From Aradus depressus (lineage: Eukaryota; Arthropoda; Insecta; Hemiptera; Aradidae), in NCBI GenBank assembly GCA_963662175.1, contig OY759216.1, positions 42,797,087-42,861,086 of the forward strand: DNA of 64,000 bases, written 5' to 3'. Shown here piece after piece: positions 53,713-63,534 of the stretch. The translations under genes were made by a program, and so were the position numbers. The notes beneath the pieces were generated by a model. It made no database searches. It saw only the letters and a program-made list of their open reading frames with translations, and was not told the origin of the DNA. Within the stretch, counting starts at the first letter, position 1; every line of letters begins with the position of its first letter.

Positions 53713-54255
53713 TACTTTCACAGGATGTCAAATATAAGATAGTCTGACCTCTCACAGATTTTTATTGGTAGTAATAGCTAGCCGGCTTTCGAGGTTTCCC
53801 TCATCATCAGGCAGTCTACAAAAAAACCATCCTTAATATAATATGTAATAAAAATAGCAAAGATAAATAATTAAATTGAAAACACAATTTTTAATTAAAC
53901 ATACCTGATAAAAAATTAAAAATTTTGAAAGAACTAAATAATATAATAAAAATAAATAAATAACAATCTAAAACATTAACAATTTAAAATATCATGGATG
54001 GGGACAGACGAGTTATCCGCCAGTCCACCATCTGAGTCACAACTGGGAGAACGGAGTTCATGAGACTGGACAAACCTCCCATCCCCTCTCTAGAGTTGAG
54101 GAGGGGGGGCTCTCTGTTCCTCCTTTCCAATTTAATTTCGATACTTTCCAATGTATCCATCTTTTTACTTTTTTGGACATGATGCAGTAACGAGACTGAA
54201 CCGGCCTCATGTCCTGTGTTCTGGAGGTGTTGGAAAAATTTTAGATTAATAGTTT
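53713..54255 (-). mobile_element. Penelope-like element, 3' part with endonuclease ORF relic
   Basis: In minus orientation: an open frame (54255-53984), a 3' UTR, then the cassette arm with CTGATGATGAGGGAAACCTC, GAAAGCCGGCTAGC and the end 'gtctgacc..caggatgtc'. This is the one locus in the window that ties the recurrent palindromic arm to coding sequence. Confidence 0.65.
53984..54255 (-). pseudogene. GIY-YIG-like endonuclease C-terminus of a Penelope-like element
   Basis: About 90 residues, no start codon, ending in a stop. It reads KFFQHLQNTGHEAGSVSLLH, then KKMDTLESIEIKLERRNREP, PLLNSREGMGGLSSLMNSVL, and ends SPSMIF. The order HL..TGH.., H(V/I)..., E(S/A)I.IK, N is the pattern of the GIY-YIG nuclease region at the C-terminus of Penelope-like polymerases, with the catalytic Glu in LESIEI. 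The catalytic GIY and YIG strands and the whole RT lie upstream and are missing. Family call is by pattern, without a search. Confidence 0.6.
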
Positions 54256-54896
54256 ATACTATTATTCTAATAAACTAGCTGTATAAGTCGACCGACAGGC
54301 GGAATGTAGTTATTATTAATAACTGAATGAAAAATAAAATAATAAATAAAATATATAATTATTATTAATTTATTCATGTATTTACTTTGATATTTTATCA
54401 ACACCCCCCCCCCCCCCCCCCCCACCCCAAATAATATCTTTTGATCAATATTGGCAAAAAAAAAAAGAAAAAATTGTACGTTATAGATGTGGGTACTCCC
54501 TTTAAATATGTAAACATAGTCATGTAAATCATATTTGTAAATTGCTATAAATCAACAGCAGTAGAGGGAGATGAAAGAAATGATCGAAGCCTTGTGCACA
54601 ACAGATTTTTCCCGCCTGGAAAACATGTCTCGAAGCATAATTCATGTTGGCAACGTATCGAGGAGGGTGAAGCTCCATTATTCAATGTGTCTTCTCAACC
54701 CACCCCCGCCTTCATCCCTCGGGGGAAAAAAGAGGAGAAACAAGAATATACGTAGAGTCCGGGGGGTGGAAATGTGTTGGACCGCTGGGGCTATATACAC
54801 CCATCAACAACATACCATAGCCTTAGTTGACTGTTTTCATCTTTTGGGGGGGGGGGGGTTCCCTATCACTAATGGTGAAAACTGAAACCTTATTTA
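54256..54896. other. Unassigned stretch with poly-C/poly-G tracts
   Basis: A poly-C run lies at 54405-54423 and a poly-G run at 54846-54858. The 104-codon + frame at 54571-54885 has a proline run and no domain. No promoter or splice support, so it is not called. Confidence 0.35.
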
Positions 54897-55021
54897 GGGC
54901 GCAAGTTGAGAGGCAGTTCGGGTGACGCAGGGTGGAGCCAGGATCTGAATGAACTGCGAGCAGGGGTGAGCGAAAGTTAAAGGCGCAGTTCTATCTGCGT
55001 GTCCCTGACGTTGTGTCGACC

Positions 55022-55114
55022 ATGTGTGAGATGAGTGCAATATTCGCAAATTGTATATTAAGTTCAGAATCTGATTCTGAAGATAACGACGACGAAATAA
55101 TTGCCTTTAAATAA
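55022..55114 (+). pseudogene. Transposase N-terminus remnant (30 codons)
   Basis: MCEMSAIFANCILSSESDSE then DNDDEIIAFK and a stop. Acidic Ser/Asp-rich starts are common on Harbinger transposases. The DDE core is absent. Weak on its own; supported by its place within the TIRs. Confidence 0.35.
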
Positions 55115-55220
55115 TGTTTAAATAAGTTACGTGTGAATAGAATAATGTACTTAGAAATAAAATGTTTGTTTAAAATGTCAATTAAAAAACAATAAAGTGT
55201 TAATTAAATTTAAAAAAAAT

Positions 55221-55320
55221 TTTTGCCGCAACTTCTTCCCATATCTCCGATTTCAATTTGCTTCTCATGTAGTCTCCATTCTTACTGGTGTCGTACAAAA
55301 CCTTTCTCCCATGAACTGCT
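55221..55320 (-). pseudogene. MADF-domain fragment
   Basis: The minus frame reads AVHGRKVLYDTSKNGDYMRS then KLKSEIWEEVAAK. LYDTS..-Y-(x)6-9-W-E-x-(V/I)-A is the first two-helix part of the MADF (Myb/SANT-like, Adf-1 type) DNA-binding domain. The rest of the domain is missing. Its N-terminal codons fall in one arm of the palindrome at 55293-55363. Confidence 0.55.
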
Positions 55321-55363
55321 TTAAACTGCTATAAAAGCAGTTCATGGGAGAAAGGTTTTGTAC
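55293..55363. repeat. Perfect 30-bp inverted repeat
   Basis: GTACAAAACCTTTCTCCCAT.. (55293-55322) and its exact complement (55334-55363) surround an 11-bp spacer. The arm includes the start of the MADF fragment, so it is a coding-strand duplication in inverted orientation. Confidence 0.9.
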
Positions 55364-55609
55364 AAGTTGATGGTTGATAAGTTTCTCTTCCATGTTAAAA
55401 ATAAGAAAAAACACTGCGGCTATCGTAACTCACCCGTGGAAAACTGTGAACGAACACAGACCTTCGCAGACTCATGGCACGCCAGAAACTCAGTTACTTC
55501 ACGCTGCGTATGAACAAACATTCGCGGTTGTATTCATTTCTGTGTTTCGCGGTGAGTCAGCCTACGTCACCACACCGAACTACGTCACGTCACCTCTCAA
55601 CTTGCGCCC

Positions 55610-55745
55610 TGCTTTAGGTGACGGCCTCTGCCCTCTTCTGTCCAGCCTGGCCCTTGAACGATTGATAAGGCAGGTGATGAATAGAGTCCTGCTATACGCG
55701 GATGACGTGGCCATCATAGAAAACCCCGAAGAAGTTAAAAGTAAG
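55610..55745 (+). pseudogene. RTE-like reverse transcriptase shard
   Basis: LGDGLCPLLSSLALERLIRQ followed by VLLYADDVAIIENPEEVK. QGDGLSPLLF..LALE and LLYADD are RT motifs B and C, typical of RTE-clade LINEs. The roughly 30 residues normally between them are deleted. It abuts the Harbinger-like right TIR. The 150-codon frame starting at 55374 only partly belongs to this. Confidence 0.6.
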
Positions 55746-56295
55746 GGACACAATTACTTGAGCACAGCGTTAAACTTTTCGTTCACTTTTCTTTTTTCCT
55801 CTTTTATCAAAATTTATTTTTTCTGAATTTTTACATAAATTCTTCTTTGTAAGATCAACGAAAAATTATTTCCTTCACACCAGTTAATATTACTTGAACA
55901 CCATTTTCACATTCATATCAACAAAAACATATCTTGGTGGCTCAGTGGTTACAGTGGCTGGCTACAAACTTGAGAGTAACCTTAGAGATGAGTCGTAGTT
56001 ACTCATGTTCTGCGGAACTCTGATTTTTAACAAACACCGACACAATTAAATAAATAAAGTGACTAAATAAATCTGACATTTTGTAGGTAGAGATCAATGT
56101 TTTTAGAGAGATTAGTAACTCACCATCATTTACCTACGTCAAAGGCGACCTTTCATCTCGCCAGCTGTACTGTATTTAAGGTTTAATACAGGACTTTATA
56201 CCTTAGTTGAAATACATTGAATAAAAGTTTGACGTCAAAGACCAAATATCACGAAATAGACTTCAGTTTCAAGTCTCAGATGATACCGCGGTATC
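55746..56295. other. Unassigned stretch with a possible tRNA-like SINE head
   Basis: 55937-55955 'ggtggctcagtggttacag' resembles an A box (TGGCTCAGTGG), but no proper B box follows. Otherwise nothing. Confidence 0.3.
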
Positions 56296-56930
56296 ATTGT
56301 GGTTGCCATATGAGAGCCCATGTCAGACCAATCAACCATATACTATTGGAGGATTCCATCTGAGAGATGCGATTGGTGGAGGAGGCCTAGTTAGGAGCCA
56401 ATTAGGTTTGCGGTTTGTTCCGATTGTTCAAGTCACCGACCAATCGCCGGCCTCTATTGTTCCAATAAACGGGAGGTCTGTAATTATACAGAGACCACAA
56501 CCAGGTTGTTCCAAGTTGGTGCTCTGTCTCTTTGTGACTCCCATCCCAATCTATCAAAGGATCTCCACCCCAACAAAATATACCAGACCAATTCATTCAA
56601 AATCTCTACAAATGTGTCTGCGACTCATTCTTCTTCATACATTTGAATCAATTACAGTAATCAAAACCTGTTTTGCGACGTTAATGTAATTCAGTATTAT
56701 TTGAATTAATTATTTACATATTTTCATTGTTTCCAAATCCCGTATAAGCAAAAGCCTCATACATTCTTGGAAAATGTAGACTCTGGAACAAGAGGAGCAA
56801 TGAAGTCACCGATGACCCTCAAGGTGGGGGGATGACGTATCCTTCAAAGTAGTTTCTCCTCCTCTTTTGCCAGAACCAACATTTTCCTACTACTCTTTAA
56901 TACAAATTTTAATAAATTTACTGACAATAA
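56296..56930. other. Unassigned segment with clustered CCAAT/ATTGG sites
   Basis: CCAAT or ATTGG occurs at about 56328, 56370, 56397, 56440, 56460 and 56584. A 130-codon + frame (56297-56689) has no recognised domain. It could be unique host sequence, but no gene model is supported. Confidence 0.3.
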
Positions 56931-56932
56931 GA

Positions 56933-57385
56933 GAAATACGAACCCAGCGCGAATTAATCAACTAATTTTTCGATATTCCTTTGAAACCAATCCACCGATT
57001 CAAATCAATAAGTGTCTTGCTCAGGATTTTCTGAATCATAATAATTTTCATGTTGATACGTTGGCATCAGTAGTTATTAGGGTTTACGAGTTTCAACTTC
57101 TTTCAAATAATCTCCGCCTTCCCGTTGTCTGATGTTTCTGAGAATTAATAGGTGACATCACCTACCAAACCCTCTCCCTCTCTTCCCTGCTGCTGTTTCA
57201 CCTGAAAATCAATAACAATGGGGTTCTGGATACACATATTTCATGTAGATACATTCACTCTACGAGGAGTTATGATGTTCACAGATACTCATATAGGCGA
57301 GATTTTTTTTGTAATCAGGGGTCGGAAAACATGAAATTCCTGTATAGAGTCAACATCAATTTTCTGATCGATTAAATACTTATTA
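56933..57385 (-). repeat. TTCCCC-family repeat
   Basis: From AACCCAGCGCGAATTAATCAAC to 'catcaattttctgatcgattaaatac'. Two units; the 'ggcatcagtagttattaggg' and 'gaggagttatgatgttcac' blocks are clear. Confidence 0.6.
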
Positions 57386-57880
57386 AAATTAAAAGAAAAA
57401 AAAATGAAAATTAAATATAAACCTACTTACTTCGAAAATGTGAAATAGGAGTTTTCCAGAATAAAAGTCAGGCTTACTTACCTGAAACATAAAAATAAAA
57501 CCATTAAAAGCATATTCAAAATAAGCTGAGCTTAAACAAAAATGTAAGGAATAAATACTGAAAACTAAAACAAGTCGAATACTTAGAAAATAAAGACAAA
57601 AGGTAAGTTTTTCATAAAGTCGCAATACTGACTTAACATTTGTCTTGTTTAACTGGAGGAGAGAGTTGAGAAGCGTGAAGCAGAAGAAGGGTGACGGAGG
57701 GAGAAGGGTGAAGGAGGGAGAAGACAGCGGGGGACTTAGCTGTAAGACAGAGGTCTCCATTAGCCGGAATGTGCAATGGTGGACAAGGCAAACAGATCGA
57801 TAGCTAAACCAATGACAGGGGCTAGGTCATAGGTAGCCACCACCAGAAGAGGTGAGCTGTTGTCTTTGGAAACCCCGGAG
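57386..57880. other. Unassigned stretch
   Basis: The 123-codon minus frame (57760-57389) is low-complexity, Ser/Pro then Phe-rich, with no domain. Nothing else recognised. Confidence 0.35.
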
Positions 57881-57914
57881 TAACATTTCTTCCACATGAA
57901 CCCTTACTTTTGTT

Positions 57915-58225
57915 AAGCCCCCCCCCCCCCCCCCCCCCCCACTCCCCCCGTTCCCTTGAATTCTCTCTTTCCTTTGGTCCGATTTGGCTAAAAATCAATG
58001 TGACGTCCATATGGGTTTCTGGAAGCAAATATATGATAAAAAAATTGTCTGTGAATCACCGGCTATGTACTTCCCCAGCCTGAATTCCTCAATTACGTTT
58101 ACGCTCTCCCTCCAAAGCCAATCCACCGTTTGGACTAAAACTCAATTTTTGACATATATAGGTTGTCTTCTGAATCCTCATACTATACTTATATACATTC
58201 ATTATATCGGCAGTAGAGATTTTGG
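57915..58225 (-). repeat. TTCCCC-family pieces with poly-C tract
   Basis: A poly-C run (57918-57940) at the family's purine-tract position is followed by 'ggtccgatttggctaaaaatcaatg'. A second start follows: GTGAATCACCGGCTATGTAC at 58051, with 'cgctctccctccaaagccaatccaccg', to 58220. Confidence 0.55.
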
Positions 58226-58490
58226 AAATCGACTTTTTGGCCAACCTCGGAGGCTTTAAAAAAAAAAAAAAAAAATAGTATTGGCCCTTGTTGCGCTGCG
58301 TACTGCGTAATAGATCCGACCAGAGCCAGTCCACCTGTCACGCAGGACATGAAACGCTGACGTACAACGCAATGCGGTCTGTAGGAAAAGAAACCCATTA
58401 CTTTCTTTGTGCTGGGTCCACTGCGCATTACATTGGACGTACTGCGCAAAAAACTGCAGCTAGGAAACACTCTACAGTACTCTCTAATTG
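58226..58490. other. GC-rich unassigned patch
   Basis: 58280-58480 is CpG-rich ('gcgctgcgtactgcgtaat', 'actgcgcattacattggacgtactgcgc') after a poly-A run. Overlapping frames on both strands have no domain. Confidence 0.3.
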
Positions 58491-58610
58491 AGATGTTTCA
58501 TTAGATTCTACACTGTATTGGTTGGAAAACGCATTGTTGGAAATAAAACTGTAGGAAGATATAGTATTTTATTTCTATGAGAAATAAATTTTCGGTAAGG
58601 CTCTTGTGAG
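58490..58610 (+). repeat. Penelope-like cassette remnant
   Basis: 'gtttcattagattctacactgtattggttggaaaacgc' and 'gaagatatagtattttatttctatgagaaat' match 32030-32240 outside the motif, which is lost here. Confidence 0.4.
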
Positions 58611-59040
58611 TTATTAGCTCACATTTAAAAGTTATTTTTCCTCGAATCCGCCGGTGGTTTGTGAGTATTTTTCTATTCGGGCTATAGGAAAGTAAATAGT
58701 TGGAAGGTGTTGGAGTACAACTATAGAGGACGATGCAGGATTGAAAAGAAAGAAAGCTAAGTGCTCCGTGAAAGTGATCCGACTTTCCAAAAGTCAACAC
58801 TTACTGAACCAGGTTAAAAGGTGTGTTTAGCCATCACTCTAGTTGGTAACAGTAGTGTCCGTCGGTCATGCCTTATCTCAGATAAACAATACTCATACTA
58901 TCTTGAACTAGACTGTGCTAGCATCTACAAGTTTTTGAATGTTTCATTAAAATATGTGATGTGGGCCTACCTTATACAAACCACTTGTGTACAGGTCACT
59001 CACCCAGAAAAATCTTGTATAGAACTTCTGTATTGTGTAC
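58611..59040. other. Unassigned stretch
   Basis: Nothing recognised. The 85-codon frame at 58821-59078 has no domain. Confidence 0.35.
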
Positions 59041-59042
59041 CA

Positions 59043-59480
59043 TTAGCTCATTGTCTTCCTGCTTACATAAGAGTCTGAAAATATTTTGCGGAAATCCTGA
59101 ATTTGTTTTAGCTGAAACATATGTCTAAATTGGTTTAAGTAAATAGGTGTAGCAGTTTCATATAGTGTGATGTGTTTAAGAAGTGTATGGGAGTTCCATG
59201 TCAGTCTTCTGTCCAAAGATAGACCAAGGCATCGTACCGTATTAGTTTTGTCGGAAAGCCTAGTTAAAACCTCAACGTGGACAAAACGCAATACATAACA
59301 TACTCACTTCGGTTTTTTTTTTAATTTTAATTTATTTACAAGAAATAAAACATGTATCTCACAGATACTTGTGCACTTTGATCTTCCTAGAGGCGCAGAA
59401 CAACCGGATGTTAATAATTTTGAATTCGTCGCTATCCAGGAACATTGAAGGCTATTCCAAAATTGTTGTCCGCCACAATA
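59043..59480 (-). pseudogene. Jockey-like LINE RT shard
   Basis: The minus frame contains TVRCLGLSLDRRLTWNSHTL, the YLGL.LD.RLTW.H motif seen in the other two Jockey-like copies. The remainder of the 82-codon frame is not alignable by eye. At 59305-59400 'tttaatttatttacaagaaataaaacatg' is A/T-rich UTR-like text. Confidence 0.5.
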
Positions 59481-59571
59481 AGATGAAACTTTTTTTAAAA
59501 TGACAAATCAAGTTCAGAGAAAATTGTTTCTAGAAGTTTGAAAATGAAATGCTTAGGAAAAGAGAAGGAAA

Positions 59572-59742
59572 AAAGTCGTCGGTGAACGAATTAATCAATT
59601 AACTTTTCGCTCCCCCTCCAAAACCAGTTAACCTTTTGCGCTAACATTCAACTGTTGGCTTACATAGGGGCTTCTAACTCATACTAAATTGTATGTCGAT
59701 AAATTCATTACATCGGCGGTTATTAGGGTTTTTGAATTGTTT
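59572..59742 (-). repeat. TTCCCC-family fragment
   Basis: CGTCGGTGAACGAATTAATC lacks the TTCCCC box itself. 'ctccccctccaaaaccagttaacc' and 'ttcattacatcggcggttattaggg' follow. Confidence 0.55.
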
Positions 59743-60425
59743 GAACAGAAGACCACAATTGAGATGGACTAAAGGATCCTTGCGCGAATAAGGATCTTCA
59801 GTCTTTCGCCAACGTAATAATTATTCGCCAGTTTTTCATGAAATTCTGAGTTATTCTATTTGACGCCAAAATATACATAGAGGCTCCAGGCTCATCTGAA
59901 AGTATACCTGCTGACAGTGAACTAAAAAATGGCCTACCTTAGGTGTATTGCATGTTTAATGATGACAGAGCTCTATTGCCCCTGGAGATGCTTATTATGC
60001 CATTAGCTCTAGAGCGGTCTCTATTAGGCCCTGGAACGACCCTCTATTCTTCCCTTAATGCAGCCCTTAACTGAATGAGTGTTTGTGAGTCTGGACTGAA
60101 CCCACCCTTCAGCAAAGGATTCCTTAGTCATGGCGTTGGGATAAATGGAAATGAGGCCAATCCCTCGATTAGTATTAGTCAAATTGAAATTAAAAATTAA
60201 TCTCTCGAAGTAAACGATGAACATAATTAATATGAAAGTTTTCTCTGTTGGAGGGGAGGACTGTTCATAAGCTAGCCAGATTAACTGAGACGTTGGCTTG
60301 ATTTACGTCAAAACGGTTAGTCCTATCGAAAAATTGGATCTTAACAAAAATGTTCCTTATTAAATTTCCAACCATTAACATGCCCTCAGATTTAAGATAA
60401 GAACAAGAGGAACAAATTTATAGCG
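59743..60425. other. Unassigned stretch
   Basis: Nothing recognised. Confidence 0.4.
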
Positions 60426-60429
60426 CTAC

Positions 60430-61020
60430 AATGAATGTCCAATACATTTCTTTAGGATGTCAGAATACATTTCTGCTATCTATGTCGATATAATGGAAAG
60501 CTAATAAAATAAATAAATTCAACAAAGAAACGGGAATAAAATACTTTCATCTTTGTGAAAAATGTAGACAGCTTGACTCTCTGGAACAGCTGGAAATTAA
60601 TAGAACGACCAAACTCATTTCAAATTCTCACCCCTGTTGACGCCACAAGTTAAAATAATATATTGTGTATTTTCATTATAAAGATTGAACGCATTTTTAT
60701 TATATATTCATCTTATACTTTAATATAATATCACATCGTCCTTATTTCTTATATATATTATATATATATATGTACCATGAATTATTCTACTACAATTTGT
60801 TTTTTAATAAAATTACTTTATGTATTTTCTTCATTTTATTAGATTTTTGACAACTCAAATATTTCTAAATGTTAAGGGTGAGGGGTCACTATCTTAGGTA
60901 ATCTCAGGTAAACTGAGAATTGTATAAATGTGACGACAACCTAGCAAACTTAAATGTCACTTTTGAACTTAGTGCATACGATGGCGAAAGCCGAAACCGG
61001 TTATATGTATATACTTTTGT
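60430..61020 (+). repeat. Unnamed Penelope-like repeat, related to 26580-27300
   Basis: 60965-61000 has ACGATGGCGAAAGCCGAAAC then CGGTTATATG: stem GGC/GCC followed by GAAAC. The upstream 'gacaactcaaatatttctaaatg' and 'caacctagcaaacttaaatgtcac' match 26770-26860 in reverse complement. Confidence 0.45.
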
Positions 61021-61064
61021 GAACATTTTGTTTTAAATGTTTTGTTTTATTTATTTCTTCTGTT

Positions 61065-61216
61065 TAGTTAGTTATTGTAACTCATGCCCGGGCTTTAAGT
61101 ATGAGGTCATATCGCCAATTACCAGAGCGCTCTCTCTTCACTCTGTTGGATATGAGCCCGAATCTACTATGGTAGTTCTAAATTTTGCCTACCCTAAATT
61201 TTATTCATTTAGGGTT
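61065..61216 (-). mobile_element. SINE-A, 3' half
   Basis: From the inverted tail AGTTAGTTATTGTAACTCATG to 'ccctaaattttattcatttaggg'. 5'-truncated. Confidence 0.8.
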
Positions 61217-61450
61217 ATGTTATATTATAATGATCCGGTTATGTTATATCCATATAGTTCGCAGTAACTTAGGAAAAAATGTACCGAATAAAATTTTATC
61301 GAATGTAAAATTATATGTATAATTATATCGAATGTAAAGTTATATTATAATGACCCGGTGTCCGTTGAAAAAAAAAAAAAAACTATTATATGTATGTTAA
61401 GGTATGGTACTTAACATTTTCGCAGAGGTATTGTGAAATATTTAGTAAAA
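61217..61450. other. AT-rich stretch with short local repeats
   Basis: 'ttatattataatga' and 'tatcgaatgtaaa' each occur twice or more. No gene. Confidence 0.4.
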
Positions 61451-61454
61451 AATA

Positions 61455-61655
61455 TAAAGAAAAACGAATGTTTTTTTATATATGTCTATTTTACATATGG
61501 GAGTACTTTCGATATTGCTACCATCTTCAGCCAAGACTTGACAAATACAGTATTTGTTAAGACGTGGCTGAAGATGGTAGTAATACCGAAAGTACTCCCA
61601 TACATTTTATATATCTTGGGAAATAGACAATATTTCTAAGAAACATTCGTTTTTC
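61455..61655. repeat. Penelope-like palindromic cassette
   Basis: Arms 61455-61549 and 61555-61655: 'aaaaacgaatgtttttt', 'gggagtactttcgatattgctacc', 'atcttcagcc' and inverse. The right arm reads CTGAAGATGGTAGTAATACC, GAAAGTACTCCC. The shortest intact palindrome of this subtype. Confidence 0.6.
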
Positions 61656-61890
61656 TTTATTTATTTTATTTTTATTTTTTAGTAGGTATGTATGCCTGTT
61701 TTACAAACAGCGAATTCTACGAATAATAAAAATCATTCAAAATTAAATTTTTCAAATGAATTGTTTTGCAATTGTCCTCTTAGGAGCGGTAAATTTATCT
61801 CTTGATGTCGAAAAACTGGCTATCTGCGTTCGTTAGAGGGGTGTCCGTTGCGAGGGAGGTAAAAATGACTATGAATTTTTCGCGAAATAG
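61656..61890. other. Unassigned stretch
   Basis: Nothing recognised. Confidence 0.35.
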
Positions 61891-61892
61891 GT

Positions 61893-61992
61893 CAAAGAGA
61901 ATAGGGGGGACCTGCCTGTAATGAATTTTGGGGCACAAAATTTAGTATATTCGTGCTGGGGAAGTAAATATCTACAGATTCACAGACAATTT
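61893..61992 (+). repeat. TTCCCC-family right-end fragment
   Basis: 'ggcacaaaatttagtatattcgtgctggggaagta' ending 'ctacagattcacagac'. Confidence 0.55.
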
Positions 61993-62570
61993 GTTTTCTT
62001 CTTTTTATCCAGGTGTTATTATTCTATTGGATTTAGTCTAGTGATGTCGACAGAGATGCAAAGCATCAAAACTGTTGGTAGGATGTTTTGAACTTTTGAT
62101 CTCTGAATTAAAATCGAGGACAAAGAGATGAAGGAATGTTGTAAATGTAGGATCGTAGGAAGAAGTACCGTTTTAAAGACCCAAACAAAATGGAAAAGAA
62201 AAAAAGAAGTTTAATTTTATGAAAACTTTCTAAAGAGGCCTCCTTGGATCTATGTAAATGTGAGTAAATCTTTTACTCAGACGTGGAATGCATAGGTCAA
62301 ACAACCCACTTGAAATTGTCATTCTCTGAGGTATCCACACTTCTAGGTCACTTGTTACAAAACAATGCCAATAATTGACTGTTTTTCACTGCGAAAAGTT
62401 AATGTTTTACAAAATGGTTCTCATTAGCTCTCTTCAAAACGTGAAATTCCATTTAGCTGACGACCCTGGTAAAGGAAACTTGAGAAAATAGGAGTTGATA
62501 AATAGTGGAGTGGATTCAATTGAAAATTGGTAGTTTTAGAGATGCGAACTTTAGTAGTAGGTATTGGTGA
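61993..62570. other. Unassigned stretch
   Basis: Nothing recognised. Confidence 0.4.
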
Positions 62571-62574
62571 ATAT

Positions 62575-62945
62575 TGGTTTTACTTCCACAGCTACACAAA
62601 GTATATTGGAAGTTATGAAATCGGTCAGAAATTCGATGTTGTGTTTTCAACGGAATTTCATGTCTTCCGAACTATTGACTATTGTATCAGAGGGGGAGCT
62701 CAACTCAAAATCTACAATAACTGCCAACGTAATGAATGTATCAAAACATAAATTTTATGTGTAAATTCAAACCCCATACGGACGACGCTTACGGATTTTC
62801 AGCAAAATCGGCCAAAAAGAAGGGGTATTATGGGGAAGCTTAATACAAAAACGTACTACAAAAATATATAAAACATTTAAAATTTCGCGTCAAAACATTC
62901 GTTCTATCATGTTCACAGTCACACACACCTGTATGGATTTTTTTT
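62575..62945 (+). repeat. TTCCCC-family repeat
   Basis: Starts TTTTACTTCCACAGCTACAC..GGAAGTTATGAAATCGGTC. The end switches to inverted text ('aatttcgcgtcaaaacattcgttctatc', 'gttcacagtcacacacacc'), so it is again a partial fold-back. Confidence 0.55.
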
Positions 62946-63534
62946 TATGTGTAAACATCTCTTGGTAGGGGCTATGTCAGAAGTCTCGTTGATGTGCATG
63001 TGAAATGTGTGTGTCCGACGGTTGCGCGTGCAGCACAAACTCACTTCTTTATCTGTGATGTCAGCTCTTTTTGAGCATTTCTAAGTTCACGAAATAAGAA
63101 AGTGTAATATATTTCGACTGCATTTGACTTTTTATGTTCTACTTTTATGTGGTACTTTTAATGTTGTGATCATCTATGAAAGTGTAATATATTTCGACTG
63201 CATTATTGTGTAATATATTTCGTATTGTATTTTTACAACATCATGTAGTGTCATGATCATGTTTACCGATGTAGTGAATTTAACTAATCATCAACATTAC
63301 AAACTATAAAATGATCTTTCGGTAAGAAACTTTTAGGATAAAATGATCCGATAGCTTAAATTTGTGGTAAAAGAAAATAATATAGCAGTGTAAATCTAAA
63401 AAAAAATATTTATTTTAGCTATCACAAACCTATAATTTCATGTATAAAAAAAATTGAAGAACAATAAATTTGAAAGTTTAATTCCTCATACTACTTTTCT
63501 TATTGTAACATTATAAAACATTGTAACATTATAT
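62946..63534. other. Unassigned AT-rich stretch with one direct repeat
   Basis: 'gaaagtgtaatatatttcgactgcat' occurs at 63098-63123 and 63178-63203. No gene. Confidence 0.4.

Larger units (their letters stand above)
54897..55609. mobile_element. PIF/Harbinger-like DNA transposon relic
   Basis: Exact 17-bp TIRs GGGCGCAAGTTGAGAGG at 54897-54913 and 55593-55609. It contains a short acidic N-terminal ORF on + and a MADF-like fragment on -, the two-gene convergent plan of animal PIF/Harbinger elements (a transposase and a DNA-binding partner). The left flank is TTA, the usual target, but the right flank does not match it. Most transposase coding DNA is gone. Confidence 0.55.

Noticed and set aside
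54571..54885. 104-codon frame
   Set aside because: No recognisable domain, low-complexity proline and glycine runs from G/C tracts, and no neighbouring exon evidence.
55930..56040. tRNA-derived SINE
   Set aside because: A box-like text is present, but no convincing B box and no second copy.
56297..56689. 130-codon frame near CCAAT-box cluster
   Set aside because: No domain or splice signals. CCAAT matches are short and expected by chance, so a promoter or gene call is not justified.
57389..57760. 123-codon minus frame
   Set aside because: Low-complexity Ser/Pro and Phe-rich translation of a pyrimidine-rich strand.
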